DNA of 36,790 nucleotides, taken from assembly GCA_964449305.1 (NCBI GenBank), contig CAYUYM010000013.1, positions 1 through 36,790 on the forward strand, given 5' to 3'. The notes beneath the pieces were generated by a model. That model was not told the DNA's origin, ran no database searches, and saw nothing but the letters and a program-made list of their open reading frames with translations. A program made the position numbers and the translations under genes. Within the stretch, counting starts at the first letter, position 1, and each line of letters opens with the position of its first letter. Origin of the DNA: CAYUYM01 sp964449305 (lineage in GTDB: Bacteria; Bacteroidota; Ignavibacteria; SZUA-365; CAYQST01). Below, one piece after another: positions 1 to 8,390 of this stretch.

Positions 1-2
1 CG

Positions 3-638
3 CGCGATGCACGTCCCGCCTTCAAGGGCTATCGCAGTGGTTCGCGTTCGGTTCCGCCGTTTCCGGCAACGCTGTGCATTTCGATCGACAACGAGGTGGT
101 GCATGGCATTCCGTCGGCAAGGAGGCTCAGAGACGGTGAGATCGTCTCGGTGGATGTGGGGGTGGAAAAAAACGGCTTCTACGGTGATGGTGCCATGACA
201 CATGCCGTGGGTGCTGTCAGTGCGGAACAGCAGCATGTCATGGACGTGACACGGGAATCCTTCTTCCGTGGTGCCGACCAGGCTGTGCCGGGGAATCATG
301 TTCACGACATCTCCGCCGCAGTGCAGCAGTATGTCGAGGAACATGGCTGTTCGGTGGTGCGGGATCTCGTGGGACATGGCATCGGCCGTCGCCTGCATGA
401 GGATCCGGCGGTGCCCAATTTCGGACGCCCAGGCACCGGCCCCATGCTGCGCGAAGGCATGACACTGGCGATTGAACCGATGGTCAATGTCGGTGGGTAT
501 GCCGTGGATGTTGAGGACAATGGATGGACGATCATCACGAGGGATGGGTCGATGTCGGCGCATTTCGAACACACGGTGTTGATCTCCAAGGATGGCCCCG
601 TATTGATGACCAATCACTTTGAAAGGCAGCATGTCTAA
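3..638 (+). CDS. map: Methionine aminopeptidase type I (5' partial)
   Basis: This is the C-terminal 211 residues of a type I methionine aminopeptidase, the cytosolic metalloenzyme that removes the initiator Met from nascent proteins. The frame is open to the window edge, so the first 40-50 residues lie outside. Visible signatures are the SIDNEVVHGIP segment, the two metal-binding aspartates in the DVGVEKNGFYGD stretch (11 residues apart, as in the family), the GHGIGRRLHEDP histidine, the glutamate of AIEPM, and the C-terminal HFEHTVLI glutamate. All five expected metal ligands are therefore present. The stop codon overlaps the infA start by 8 bp, which fits translational coupling. The order map-infA-rpmJ-rpsM is the standard spc/alpha operon arrangement. 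Confidence 0.97.
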   Translation, partial: RDARPAFKGYRSGSRSVPPFPATLCISIDNEVVHGIPSARRLRDGEIVSVDVGVEKNGFYGDGAMTHAVGAVSAEQQHVMDVTRESFFRGADQAVPGNHVHDISAAVQQYVEEHGCSVVRDLVGHGIGRRLHEDPAVPNFGRPGTGPMLREGMTLAIEPMVNVGGYAVDVEDNGWTIITRDGSMSAHFEHTVLISKDGPVLMTNHFERQHV

Positions 639-849
639 GCAAGATCAGATAACCGTCGACGGCGTCATCACAGACACTCTTCCGAACGCGATGTTCCGGG
701 TGCGTCTTGACAACGGCCACGAAATCCTCGCCCACGTATCCGGCAAGATGCGCATGAATTTCATCCGCATTCTGCAGGGTGACAAGGTGACCGTCGAGTT
801 GTCGCCCTACGATCTTACCAAAGGCAGAATCACGTATCGCTACAAATAA
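631..849 (+). CDS. infA: Translation initiation factor IF-1
   Basis: This 72-residue protein is exactly the usual length of IF-1, the OB-fold factor that binds the 30S A site during initiation. The start is the ATG at 631 (MSKQDQITVDG), inside the end of map. A TTG 12 bp upstream would add four residues and is less likely. Family landmarks are ITDTLPNAMFRV, the GHEILAHVSGKMR strand and turn, and the C-terminal YDLTKGRITYRYK. It lies between map and rpmJ in the ribosomal operon and is presumably co-transcribed with both. Confidence 0.97.
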   Translation: MSKQDQITVDGVITDTLPNAMFRVRLDNGHEILAHVSGKMRMNFIRILQGDKVTVELSPYDLTKGRITYRYK

Positions 850-869
850 TCTGGAGTCCCGGAGCTGAC

Positions 870-983
870 ATGAAAGTTCGTTCTTCCGTCAAAAAGATTT
901 GTGACAAATGTAAAATCATCCGCCGCGCGGGAGTGGTCAGGGTTATCTGCGATAATCCGAAGCACAAGCAGCGTCAGGGATAA
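870..983 (+). CDS. rpmJ: 50S ribosomal protein L36
   Basis: This 37-codon gene was read directly from the sequence; the product begins MKVRSSVKKICDKCK and ends KHKQRQG. L36 is the smallest large-subunit protein and is normally 37-38 residues. The zinc-binding set typical of the C+ form is complete: C11, C14, C27 and H32. A purine-rich GGAG lies about 6 bp before the ATG. It sits 20 bp after infA and 35 bp before rpsM, its conserved position in this operon. Confidence 0.96.
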   Translation: MKVRSSVKKICDKCKIIRRAGVVRVICDNPKHKQRQG

Positions 984-1018
984 CCATCAATCTACTTGAA
1001 ATTCTGTAAGGAGTAACT

Positions 1019-1399
1019 GTGGCACGTATAGCAGGCGTTGATCTACCCAGAAACAAACACTCGTTGATCGGGTTGACCTATATCTACGGCATTGGGAGGT
1101 CGACTTCGGCGAAGATCCTGATCGAGGCAGAAGTGGCATTCGACAAGAAGATCGAGGCCCTCACCGACGATGAGGTCAGCCGAATCCGCAATATCATTTC
1201 ACAGATGCGCGTTGAAGGCGCCGCCCGCACCGATCAGCAGCTCAACATCAAGCGATTGATGGACATCGGCAGCTATCGTGGTCTTCGCCATCGCCGCGGG
1301 CTCCCTGTGCGTGGTCAGCGGACGCGGACGAATTCCCGCACGAGGAAGGGACGCAGGAAGACTGTGGCCGGCAAGAAGAAAGCGGCGGCAAAGAAGTAA
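1019..1399 (+). CDS. rpsM: 30S ribosomal protein S13
   Basis: This encodes S13 (126 residues), a 30S head protein that contacts the P-site tRNA and forms bridges to the large subunit. The start is a GTG preceded by AAGGAG with good spacing, and the product begins MARIAGVDLPRNK. The helix-two-turn-helix signature (TYIYGIGRSTSAKIL), the RGLRHRRGLPVRGQRT segment and the Lys/Ala-rich C-terminal tail that reaches the decoding centre are all present. It is followed by rpsK, as usual. Confidence 0.97.
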   Translation: MARIAGVDLPRNKHSLIGLTYIYGIGRSTSAKILIEAEVAFDKKIEALTDDEVSRIRNIISQMRVEGAARTDQQLNIKRLMDIGSYRGLRHRRGLPVRGQRTRTNSRTRKGRRKTVAGKKKAAAKK

Positions 1400-1446
1400 T
1401 CCAGTAATTTGAAGAATTCCAGTAGATTTTGATTTGAGGAGCATTC

Positions 1447-1833
1447 GTGGCTAAAGCAGTTCGCAAAACAAAAAAGAAAATCCAGGTCGATGCCATTGGA
1501 CGCGCCTATGTGAAGGCGACGTTCAACAACGTCATCGTGACGCTGACCGACGTCTACGGAAACACCATCTCCTGGTCGTCGGCCGGAAAGAACAACTTCA
1601 AGGGGTCCCGCAAGAACACCCCCTTCGCTGCACAGGTGTCTGCGGAAGCGGCCGCCAAGGAAGCCCATGATCTCGGGCTCCGCAAGGTGGAGGTGTTTGT
1701 GAAGGGACCGGGATCGGGCCGTGAGGCGGCGATCCGCTCCCTGCAGACCGCGGGCCTCGAAATCATGGCCATCCGGGATGTGACCCCGATCCCGCACAAC
1801 GGGTGCAGGCCTCCAAAGAAACGTCGAGTTTAA
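1447..1833 (+). CDS. rpsK: 30S ribosomal protein S11
   Basis: This encodes S11 (128 residues), part of the 30S platform. It starts at a GTG preceded by a GAGGAG-type ribosome binding site. The N terminus is basic (AKAVRKTKKKIQ). Family signatures include ATFNNVIVTLTDVYGN, the GPGSGREAAIRSL segment, and the C-terminal TPIPHNGCRPPKKRRV, which is nearly invariant in bacteria. It is the third gene of the rpsM-rpsK-rpsD-rpoA-rplQ alpha operon. Confidence 0.97.
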   Translation: MAKAVRKTKKKIQVDAIGRAYVKATFNNVIVTLTDVYGNTISWSSAGKNNFKGSRKNTPFAAQVSAEAAAKEAHDLGLRKVEVFVKGPGSGREAAIRSLQTAGLEIMAIRDVTPIPHNGCRPPKKRRV

Positions 1834-1864
1834 CACGAAATAGAATTTCCAGGAGAACGACTGA

Positions 1865-2515
1865 ATGTCAAGATACACCGATGCCAACTGCAAGCTCTGC
1901 CGGCGTGAGCGCCAGAGACTGTTCCTCAAAGGTACCCGCTGCCTTTCCGCCAAGTGCCCGATCGAGAAGGAGGGGAAGGGGAATTCGAAGAGGAATTACC
2001 CTCCGGGGCAGCATGGACAGTCTCGCAGGCAGAAGATTTCCGAATACGGAATCCAGCTCAGAGAAAAGCAGAAAGTGCGCCGTATTTATGGCGTGCATGA
2101 ACGGCAGTTCAGAATCTATTTCGAGAAGGCGACCCGTCAGCGGGGTATCACAGGTGACAACCTTGTGAAGATTCTCGAGCGTCGGCTCGACAATGTGGTG
2201 TTCCGCCTTGGGCTTGCACCATCGCGCAAGTCGGCACGGCAGCTCATCCTTCACAAGCATTTCACCGTGAATGGACGCTCCGTCAACATCCCCTCGTTCC
2301 TCGTCGCCCCCGGTGACCAGGTTCAGGTTGTGTCAGACAGCCGCAAGCTCGAAATGATCCACGACTCGATGAAACGTGTGCGTGATGATCAGATGCTGCC
2401 GTGGTTGAGTCTGGACAAGGCCAACCTGAGTGGAACGTTCAACCAGGTTCCGGATCGTGCGGATGTGCCGTTGACCGCCAATGTGCAGTTGATCGTAGAA
2501 TTGTACTCCAAGTAA
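1865..2515 (+). CDS. rpsD: 30S ribosomal protein S4 (zinc-binding type)
   Basis: This encodes S4 (216 residues), a primary 16S rRNA-binding protein that starts 30S body assembly. The N-terminal part carries four cysteines, C9, C12, C26 and C31, in a C-x2-C-x13-C-x4-C pattern, so this is a C+ zinc-binding S4. The S4 RNA-binding domain is clear from LERRLDNVVFRLGLAPSR through to the VNGRSVNIPS segment. It is slightly longer than the 200-209 residues usual for the family. In many bacteria S4 represses this operon autogenously; no binding site could be confirmed by eye here. Confidence 0.97.
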   Translation: MSRYTDANCKLCRRERQRLFLKGTRCLSAKCPIEKEGKGNSKRNYPPGQHGQSRRQKISEYGIQLREKQKVRRIYGVHERQFRIYFEKATRQRGITGDNLVKILERRLDNVVFRLGLAPSRKSARQLILHKHFTVNGRSVNIPSFLVAPGDQVQVVSDSRKLEMIHDSMKRVRDDQMLPWLSLDKANLSGTFNQVPDRADVPLTANVQLIVELYSK

Positions 2516-2576
2516 CCTCGTACCTCACGTTTCTCACTGCCCAATACAGATCACTCAAAGGAGTGCATACGTCAAT

Positions 2577-3584
2577 ATGAATACAAACACCATTCAGATG
2601 CCCGAGGGAATCATCCTCGACGAGGCGAGCCACTCCGAGACGTTCGGTCGCTTCATCGTGCAGCCCCTCGAGAAGGGCTATGGAGTGACGATTGGCAATT
2701 CCTTCCGCAGAGTCCTGCTCTCCTCACTCTCCGGTTCGGCCATCACCGCCATCCAGATTCATGGCATTCAGCACGAGTTCTCCACCATTCATGGTGTTGT
2801 GGAGGACGTCTCCGAGATCATTCTGAACCTGAAGGAAATCCGCTGCAAGCTGATCAACACAAAGGCAACGAAGGTCAACATCGTGCTCGAGGGACCGCAC
2901 ATGTTCACTGCTGCCGACATCCAGAACGCCACACCGGAAGTCGAGATTCTCAATCCTGATCAGTACATCTGCACGCTCGGCAGCGAGGCCCGCCTCGACA
3001 TCGAAATCCGTTTCGGCCGTGGACGCGGGTATGTGCCGGCTGAGGAGAACAAGACACCCGACCACACCATCGGCATCATTCCCATCGATGCCATCTTCAC
3101 GCCGATCACAAACGTCCGCTTCCTCGTCGAGAACACCCGTGTCGGTGGAAGCACCGATTACGACAAGCTGACACTGGAGATCACGACCGACGGATCCATC
3201 ACCCCAGAGGATGCGTTGTCGCAGTCCGCCCACTTTCTGCTGGATCACATTCAAATGTTCATCAACTTCGATGCAAGCAAGCAGGATGAACCGGCCGAAA
3301 GCAAGGAAGACGACGAGATCGTGCGCATCCGGAAAATCCTTCTCACCTCCGTCGATGATCTCGAACTGTCCGTGCGTTCGCACAACTGCCTGAAGGCGGC
3401 CAACATCAAGAACCTGGCCGATCTTGTCCGCCGCGAGGAGATCGAGATGTTGAAATTCCGGAATTTCGGCCGCAAGTCGCTGGCTGAATTGACCATGATC
3501 GTCCAGGAGCACAACCTGAGCTTCGGGATGGACGTCGACAAGTATCTGAAAGACACTGCAACACAGGATAACCCTGCAAATTGA
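2577..3584 (+). CDS. rpoA: DNA-directed RNA polymerase alpha subunit
   Basis: This encodes the RNA polymerase alpha subunit (335 residues, normal length), which nucleates assembly of beta and beta-prime. The N-terminal dimerisation domain contains the family segment GYGVTIGNSFRRVLLSSL and the GRGRGYVPAEEN motif. A charged linker around residues 235-255 (DEPAESKEDDE) leads to the C-terminal DNA/activator-binding domain, recognisable from DDLELSVRSHNCLKAANI and the NFGRKSLAE helix-hairpin-helix. A GGAG element lies about 11 bp upstream of the ATG. It is flanked by rpsD and rplQ as expected. Confidence 0.98.
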   Translation: MNTNTIQMPEGIILDEASHSETFGRFIVQPLEKGYGVTIGNSFRRVLLSSLSGSAITAIQIHGIQHEFSTIHGVVEDVSEIILNLKEIRCKLINTKATKVNIVLEGPHMFTAADIQNATPEVEILNPDQYICTLGSEARLDIEIRFGRGRGYVPAEENKTPDHTIGIIPIDAIFTPITNVRFLVENTRVGGSTDYDKLTLEITTDGSITPEDALSQSAHFLLDHIQMFINFDASKQDEPAESKEDDEIVRIRKILLTSVDDLELSVRSHNCLKAANIKNLADLVRREEIEMLKFRNFGRKSLAELTMIVQEHNLSFGMDVDKYLKDTATQDNPAN

Positions 3585-3596
3585 GGAATTGACCCT

Positions 3597-4289
3597 ATGC
3601 GACACCAAAAAGAAGGAAGAAAACTGGGGAGGACTGCCAGCCATCGCAAATCGCTGCTGGCGTCGCTTTCAACAGCCCTGATTCTCCATAAGAAAATCAC
3701 GACGACGACTGCAAAGGCCAAGGAAACCCGCAGGATTGTCGAACCCATCATCACGCGTGCCCGCAATGCCTTCATGGAAGAGAAGAGCGGAAAGCCCGTG
3801 AACGTTCATGCACGCCGAGAGGTGTACCGGTTCATCCGCGACAGACAGGCCATTGCGATCCTTTTCGGTGAAATCGCAGAGAAGGTCGGCAATCGTCCGG
3901 GTGGCTATACGCGTGTCCTCAAGCTTGGCAACCGCCTTGGCGACGGCGCCGAGATGTCGGTGATCGAGCTTGTGGATTACAATGAGGCGCAGGATCTCAA
4001 GAAGCGCCGCCAGCGTGTCGAGCGCTCGAAGGCCGCCCAGGAGAAGCGTCGCAAGGCCGACGTGCAGCCGAAGGCCGCCTCCGCAGCCGAGGTTGCCGCA
4101 CCGGTCGCCGAGGCGCCCGTGGTGGATGAAGCGGTTGTCGAAGCCCCGATGAACGATATCGTGCCGGAAGTCCCGGTGGTCGAAGCCGCGGCAGAGACTC
4201 CCGCAGATGCCCCCGTGGCAGAGGCGGAAGCGCCGGCAACCGATGAGGCTGCTCCCGAGGCAACGGAAGGCGGCGAGAAGACCGCCTGA
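3597..4289 (+). CDS. rplQ: 50S ribosomal protein L17 with long acidic Ala/Pro-rich C-terminal extension
   Basis: Residues 1 to about 129 are a complete L17, a large-subunit protein near the exit-tunnel opening: MRHQKEGRKLGRTASHRKSL, the TTTAKAKETRR helix and the RPGGYTRVLKL segment. The remaining 100 or so residues form an extension: a basic KKRRQRVERSKAAQEKRRK stretch followed by a low-complexity Ala/Pro/Val/Glu-rich tail ending EATEGGEKTA. Bacterial L17 is usually 115-130 residues. Shorter extensions of this composition are known in Bacteroidota and Chlorobi, but this one almost doubles the protein. It is the last gene before a strong terminator. Confidence 0.95.
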   Translation: MRHQKEGRKLGRTASHRKSLLASLSTALILHKKITTTTAKAKETRRIVEPIITRARNAFMEEKSGKPVNVHARREVYRFIRDRQAIAILFGEIAEKVGNRPGGYTRVLKLGNRLGDGAEMSVIELVDYNEAQDLKKRRQRVERSKAAQEKRRKADVQPKAASAAEVAAPVAEAPVVDEAVVEAPMNDIVPEVPVVEAAAETPADAPVAEAEAPATDEAAPEATEGGEKTA

Positions 4290-4309
4290 TGCATCCATGA
4301 TATTTCGCA

Positions 4310-4339
4310 AGCCGTGGACCTGGTTCACGGCTTTTTTTT
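4310..4339 (+). terminator. Rho-independent terminator of the ribosomal operon
   Basis: A perfect 7-bp inverted repeat (AGCCGTG at 4310-4316, CACGGCT at 4326-4332) with a 9-nt loop is followed at once by a run of eight T. It begins 20 bp after the rplQ stop and ends just before the engB ATG, so it should close the map-rplQ transcription unit. Confidence 0.88.
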
Positions 4340-4343
4340 GCCC

Positions 4344-4940
4344 ATGAACTTCTCCATTGCCCAGTTCGAAACCGGTGCCACGGCACCATCCAGCTTCCCC
4401 ACTCCGGGCGTTCCGGAAGTCATCTTCATGGGACGATCGAACGTCGGGAAGTCCTCGCTCCTGAACACGCTGACCGGCAAGAAGGAACTTGCGCGTGTGT
4501 CCAACACGCCCGGAAGGACACGGCAGATCAACTTCTTTCGCATCGATGACGCGTTGCGCTTCGTGGATTTCCCCGGCTACGGCTATGCGAAAATCTCGCA
4601 GCAGGAACGCGCATCCTGGCTGCGGCTCATGAAAACCTATCTTGAAAGCGACAGGCCCCTGGCATTGCTGCTCCTGCTCATCGACGCGCGCCTCCCTTTG
4701 CAGGACCTCGACGCAACCATGATCGCCTGGATGGTGGACAAGCAGCTCCCCCTGCAGATTGTCCTCACCAAGGTGGACAAGCTCAATCAATCCGAGCGTG
4801 CCCGACAGGGGCGTATCCTGTTGGATGCTGTCCGGGCCAGAGGCTCCGGTGCTGACTTGCTGCCCTTCTCATCCAAGACCGGGGCGGGCAGGAAGGAGCT
4901 TCTCCAGGTGATCCTCAGGGCATGCGGTCTCGGCCTCTGA
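4344..4940 (+). CDS. engB: Ribosome biogenesis GTP-binding protein EngB/YsxC
   Basis: This encodes a 198-residue TRAFAC-class GTPase of the EngB/YihA/YsxC family, needed for late 50S assembly. GTPase motifs are complete: G1 GRSNVGKS (about residues 30-37), the G2 region SNTPGRTRQ, G3 DFPGYG, G4 TKVDK and G5 SSKTG. The ATG at 4344 is chosen because an upstream in-frame GTG at 4314 lies inside the terminator hairpin. The resulting N terminus (MNFSIAQFE) and length agree with the family. It lies directly downstream of the ribosomal operon, a fitting neighbourhood, although the terminator between them implies its own promoter or read-through. Confidence 0.95.
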   Translation: MNFSIAQFETGATAPSSFPTPGVPEVIFMGRSNVGKSSLLNTLTGKKELARVSNTPGRTRQINFFRIDDALRFVDFPGYGYAKISQQERASWLRLMKTYLESDRPLALLLLLIDARLPLQDLDATMIAWMVDKQLPLQIVLTKVDKLNQSERARQGRILLDAVRARGSGADLLPFSSKTGAGRKELLQVILRACGLGL

Positions 4941-4988
4941 CGGCGGCCGCACCGAATCCATTCATCACATCAACGCAAGGCCACCTCC

Positions 4989-5576
4989 ATGTTTGACAGT
5001 TTCATCAAGGCATTCATCCCCCTGTTCGTGGCCATGGACACGCTGGGTCTTCTCCCGCTGTTTCTGGGTCTCACGCAGGGGATGACACCGCAGGCGCTGC
5101 GACGGCTGATCATCCAGGCGACGATCGCAGCATTTGTGATCTCCATCATCTTCCTGTTCACCGGCTCGGCGTTGTTCACCTTCCTTGGCATCACATCCTC
5201 GGATTTCCGCATCGGTGGTGGAATCCTCCTCCTCGTGCTTGCCATCCAGGATCTGGCATCCTCGACCTCGGAGGAGCGGCGTTCTCCAGGGCATTCGGGC
5301 ATCGGGGTGGTTCCCATCGGCATACCGCTCATCATGGGCCCGGCGGCATTGACCACCATTCTCATCCTTGTCGAAGAGCATGGCTATGCAATCACGATGA
5401 GCTCGTTGCTCGCCAACTTCATTCTCGTGCTTGTTGTTCTCATGAATTCCCGCCACATCATCCGCCTCATGGGAGAGGCAGGCTCGAAGGCCTTCGCGAA
5501 GGTGGCGGCCCTGTTCATGGCAGGGATTGCGGTGATGATGATCCGCTCCGGCATCGAAGCATCCTTCGGTCTATAA
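4989..5576 (+). CDS. MarC-family integral membrane protein
   Basis: This 195-residue hydrophobic protein has about six predicted transmembrane segments and matches the MarC/UPF0056 family in length and pattern. Landmarks are an N-terminal FIPLFVAMDTLGLLPLFLGL segment, a central GGGILLLVLAIQDL helix, and GIPLIMGPAALTTILIL. MarC was once linked to multiple antibiotic resistance, but that role was not upheld; the true substrate is unknown, and some archaeal members are reported as neutral amino acid transporters. The stop overlaps tail-to-tail by 6 bp with the minus-strand glutamine synthetase gene. Confidence 0.9.
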   Translation: MFDSFIKAFIPLFVAMDTLGLLPLFLGLTQGMTPQALRRLIIQATIAAFVISIIFLFTGSALFTFLGITSSDFRIGGGILLLVLAIQDLASSTSEERRSPGHSGIGVVPIGIPLIMGPAALTTILILVEEHGYAITMSSLLANFILVLVVLMNSRHIIRLMGEAGSKAFAKVAALFMAGIAVMMIRSGIEASFGL

Positions 5577-7694
5577 GGCGAACAGCATTTCGCGATACTT
5601 CGGAACGGGCCAGTGAATGTCGCCCACGAGGCCTTCGAGGGTGTCCACCAGAAGCCGGATGGCATCGCACTGCTGACGCACCAGTGCGAACGCTTCTGCG
5701 CGCCGTGCAGGGTCCTCGATCGAGGCGGATTCCTCCGTGCTGCGTTGCAGGCTCTTGAGGGAGCCGGAAAGCGTGTCGAGCCCTCGGGCGATGTCCGATC
5801 CAAGATCGCGCAGCTCCGATCCCGGGGCGTCGGCCCCGAACGCCGTGTGCATGCTGTTGACCACGGTGAGCAGTTCGTTGAGATACGCGACGGCGGCAGG
5901 GATGTACAGGGTGGCGACCGCCTCGATGGTGACGCGTGCCTCGATCTCCACCTGCTTGGCGTAGTTCTCCAGGTCGATGTGGTGCCACGCTTCCAGCTCG
6001 CGGTCGGTGAAGATGCGATGGCGTGTGAAGAGCTGCCGACTGGCAGCGCCCACGATGGCATGCGCCGCACTCGGAGTGGACATGATGTTTGGAAGGCCAC
6101 GCGCTGCTGCGATGCGACGCCACTCCTCCGAGTAGTTGTCCCCCTCGAACAGGATCGCCCGCGATGCCGCGTACATGCAGCGCAGCGTCTCGTGGACGGC
6201 CGTGTTGAAATCCCGGCCGGCATCGAGTGCCGCGGTGATGTTCTCCCGGGTTTCGTCGAGTGTCTGGGCGAGAGCCGTGTTGAGCACGGTCAGCGCGGTG
6301 GATGGCGTGTCTGACGACCCGACTGCACGGAATTCGAATTTGTTGCCCGTGAAGGCGAAGGGTGAGGTGCGGTTTCTGTCGGTGTTGTCCTGCGGGATTT
6401 CCGGGATCTTGTCGAGGCCGACCGAGATCCAGCCCTGATCCACCTCCCCGGTGACGATCCCTTCGGCCAGATCGTTCAGGACGCGCGTGAGCCTGTCTCC
6501 GAGGAACACGGAGATGATGGCAGGTGGCGCTTCATTGGCTCCGAGACGGTGGTCGTTGCCGGCGGATGCGATCGCAGCACGGAGGAGCGGGGCGTGGTCG
6601 TGCACGGCCTTGATTGCCGCGATGAGGAACACGAGGAACTGCTGATTGGACTGCGGGGTTCGGCCCGGATTGAACAGGTTCTCTCCAGTATCAGTGGCGA
6701 TCGCCCAGTTGCAATGCTTGCCGCTCCCGTTGACGTAGGCGAATGGTTTTTCGTGGAACAAAACGGCGAGGTTGTGGCGCTTGGCGACGCGATCCATCAG
6801 ATCCATGAGGATCTGATTGTGATCCACCGCCACATTGGCATCCTCGAAGATGGGGGCAACTTCGAATTGGTTGGGTGCGACTTCGTTGTGGCGTGTTTTC
6901 AGTGGGATCCCAAGCCGGTAGGCATCCTCCTCGAATTCCGCCATGAAGGCGAAGGCACGTTCGGGGATGTTGCCGAAGTACTGGTCCTCGAGCTGCTGAT
7001 GCTTCGCAGGAGGGCGGCCGAAGAGGGTGCGCCCGGTCTGCACCAGGTCGGAACGATGCAGATACAGCCCCCGGTCCACAAGGAAATACTCCTGCTCCAC
7101 GCCGAGCGTCGGGAAGATGCGTGTGGCAGGGTTGCTGAAGAGGGTGAGCACTGCCAGTGCCGAGGTGTTGAGAACCTCCTGGGAACGCAGGAGTGGACCC
7201 TTTTTGTCGAGTGTATCGCCGGTGTAGGAGACAAAGATGCTGGGAATGCAGAGCGTGTTGCCGTGGGGGTATTCGAGGATGAAGGCGGGGCTGGAGGGGT
7301 CCCAGATTGAATACCCACGCGCCTCAAAGGTGGTGCGGAGACCACCGGACGGAAAGGACGAGGCATCCGGTTCGCCTTGAATGAGCTGTTTCCCGGTGAA
7401 CACCTCGATCACGCGACCACTCGAACCATGATCGATGAAGGCATCGTGCTTTTCTGCGGTGAAGCCGGTCATCGGTTGAAACCAGTGGGTGTAATGGGTG
7501 CAACCCTTGGATACGGCCCAATCCTTCATCGCGAGGGCGACAAGATGCGCAGATTCGAGATCGAGTCTCTCCCCCTTCTGGACAATGTTCTGAATGCGGA
7601 GGAACACGGGAGCAGGCAGCGATCGGCGCATCTTGTCATGGTCGAACACGTTTTCGCCGAAATACTCGGAAATGATTTTCTCGCTGCCGGCCAT
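5571..7694 (-). CDS. glnN: Glutamine synthetase type III (GlnN-type)
   Basis: This encodes a 707-residue glutamine synthetase of the large type III class, which makes glutamine from glutamate, ammonia and ATP. The start is the ATG at 7692-7694, which has an excellent AAGGAG 6 bp upstream; a longer reading from 7757 has no such site. The N terminus (SEYFGENVFDHDKMR) and length of about 700 residues are typical of GSIII. The catalytic core is visible in EVAPNQFEVAPIFEDAN and NGSGKHCNW, equivalent to the NGSGMH segment of other synthetases. GSIII is common in Bacteroidota and cyanobacteria. No PII gene or ammonium transporter gene is adjacent. Confidence 0.96.
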   Translation of the reverse strand: MAGSEKIISEYFGENVFDHDKMRRSLPAPVFLRIQNIVQKGERLDLESAHLVALAMKDWAVSKGCTHYTHWFQPMTGFTAEKHDAFIDHGSSGRVIEVFTGKQLIQGEPDASSFPSGGLRTTFEARGYSIWDPSSPAFILEYPHGNTLCIPSIFVSYTGDTLDKKGPLLRSQEVLNTSALAVLTLFSNPATRIFPTLGVEQEYFLVDRGLYLHRSDLVQTGRTLFGRPPAKHQQLEDQYFGNIPERAFAFMAEFEEDAYRLGIPLKTRHNEVAPNQFEVAPIFEDANVAVDHNQILMDLMDRVAKRHNLAVLFHEKPFAYVNGSGKHCNWAIATDTGENLFNPGRTPQSNQQFLVFLIAAIKAVHDHAPLLRAAIASAGNDHRLGANEAPPAIISVFLGDRLTRVLNDLAEGIVTGEVDQGWISVGLDKIPEIPQDNTDRNRTSPFAFTGNKFEFRAVGSSDTPSTALTVLNTALAQTLDETRENITAALDAGRDFNTAVHETLRCMYAASRAILFEGDNYSEEWRRIAAARGLPNIMSTPSAAHAIVGAASRQLFTRHRIFTDRELEAWHHIDLENYAKQVEIEARVTIEAVATLYIPAAVAYLNELLTVVNSMHTAFGADAPGSELRDLGSDIARGLDTLSGSLKSLQRSTEESASIEDPARRAEAFALVRQQCDAIRLLVDTLEGLVGDIHWPVPKYREMLFAL

Positions 7695-7796
7695 CGTCGC
7701 CTCCTTGCTGAACATGATTGGGGATGTGGATGTGCGGGTGTTCGCGCAATCAAACACAGAATGCCCCGAAAACGTTCAGAAATCAGGAATTGGACG

Positions 7797-8339
7797 TCAA
7801 TCACCCCAGCGCGTGATTTTGTAGAGCACGAAGGTGCCTCCGACATAGGCGAACTTGAACTGACGGTCGAGGGAGCCGGCATTCTCATCGACGTAGAGCC
7901 ACGTCAGGTTGCACGAGATCCGTCGTGTGGCGCCAGGCGGTGCATCCGGATCGACATCCCCATCGCTGAAGCTCTGCCATTCCGCCGTGAAGGAGCGAAC
8001 GTTCTTGTTGAAGAACTTGAAGCGGGACGCCTTCGGAACCGGCATCCCCTTGAATGCGGTCACAACATCAGCATCGAAGAATGTGACATAGGCGGATTTC
8101 TCAAACTCGTCCCGGGAGATGGTGCTGCGCGATTCTGCCGATCCTCCCGAAGCGCTTTGTTCCACCAAGGGAAATTCCGTCTTGGCGGCCACCAAACGGA
8201 TGTTCCTGTTCATGACCGCACTTCGGAAGGACTTCCAGAATACGAGAAACTCCGGGTCTGTGCTGTGCACCGGATGCTGTGCGAATGCCTGGAATGCGGA
8301 GCACAGCAGCACGATGGTGATGAGGTGACGTGGTTTCAT
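7797..8339 (-). CDS. Small exported protein, paralogue of the next upstream gene
   Basis: This 180-residue protein of unknown function begins with a clear signal peptide (MKPRHLITIVLLCSAFQAFAQ, cleavage likely after AFA). The mature part has the pattern DPEFLVFWKSFRSAVMNRNI followed by TEFPLVE. The gene at 8391-8924 encodes the same pattern (DPRFMDFWGIFRAGVLIENI, MQFPFVS), plus FFNKNVRSF / SLDKNVASL and SCNLTW / LLTLTW. The two are clearly related tandem duplicates. The F..FW..F and FP pattern loosely recalls small Bacteroidota lipoproteins such as DUF4348, but I do not assign it to a family. It is probably periplasmic. Confidence 0.8.
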   Translation of the reverse strand: MKPRHLITIVLLCSAFQAFAQHPVHSTDPEFLVFWKSFRSAVMNRNIRLVAAKTEFPLVEQSASGGSAESRSTISRDEFEKSAYVTFFDADVVTAFKGMPVPKASRFKFFNKNVRSFTAEWQSFSDGDVDPDAPPGATRRISCNLTWLYVDENAGSLDRQFKFAYVGGTFVLYKITRWGD

Positions 8340-8390
8340 GGGGCGAAGCGGGCGGGTGGTTGAGAAGGGGTGTCGCCGGAGGGTGCTCCG

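Noticed and set aside
4989..5576. Antibiotic resistance function for the MarC-family gene
   Set aside because: The family name is historical; the family's link to multidrug resistance was not upheld and nothing in the sequence supports it.
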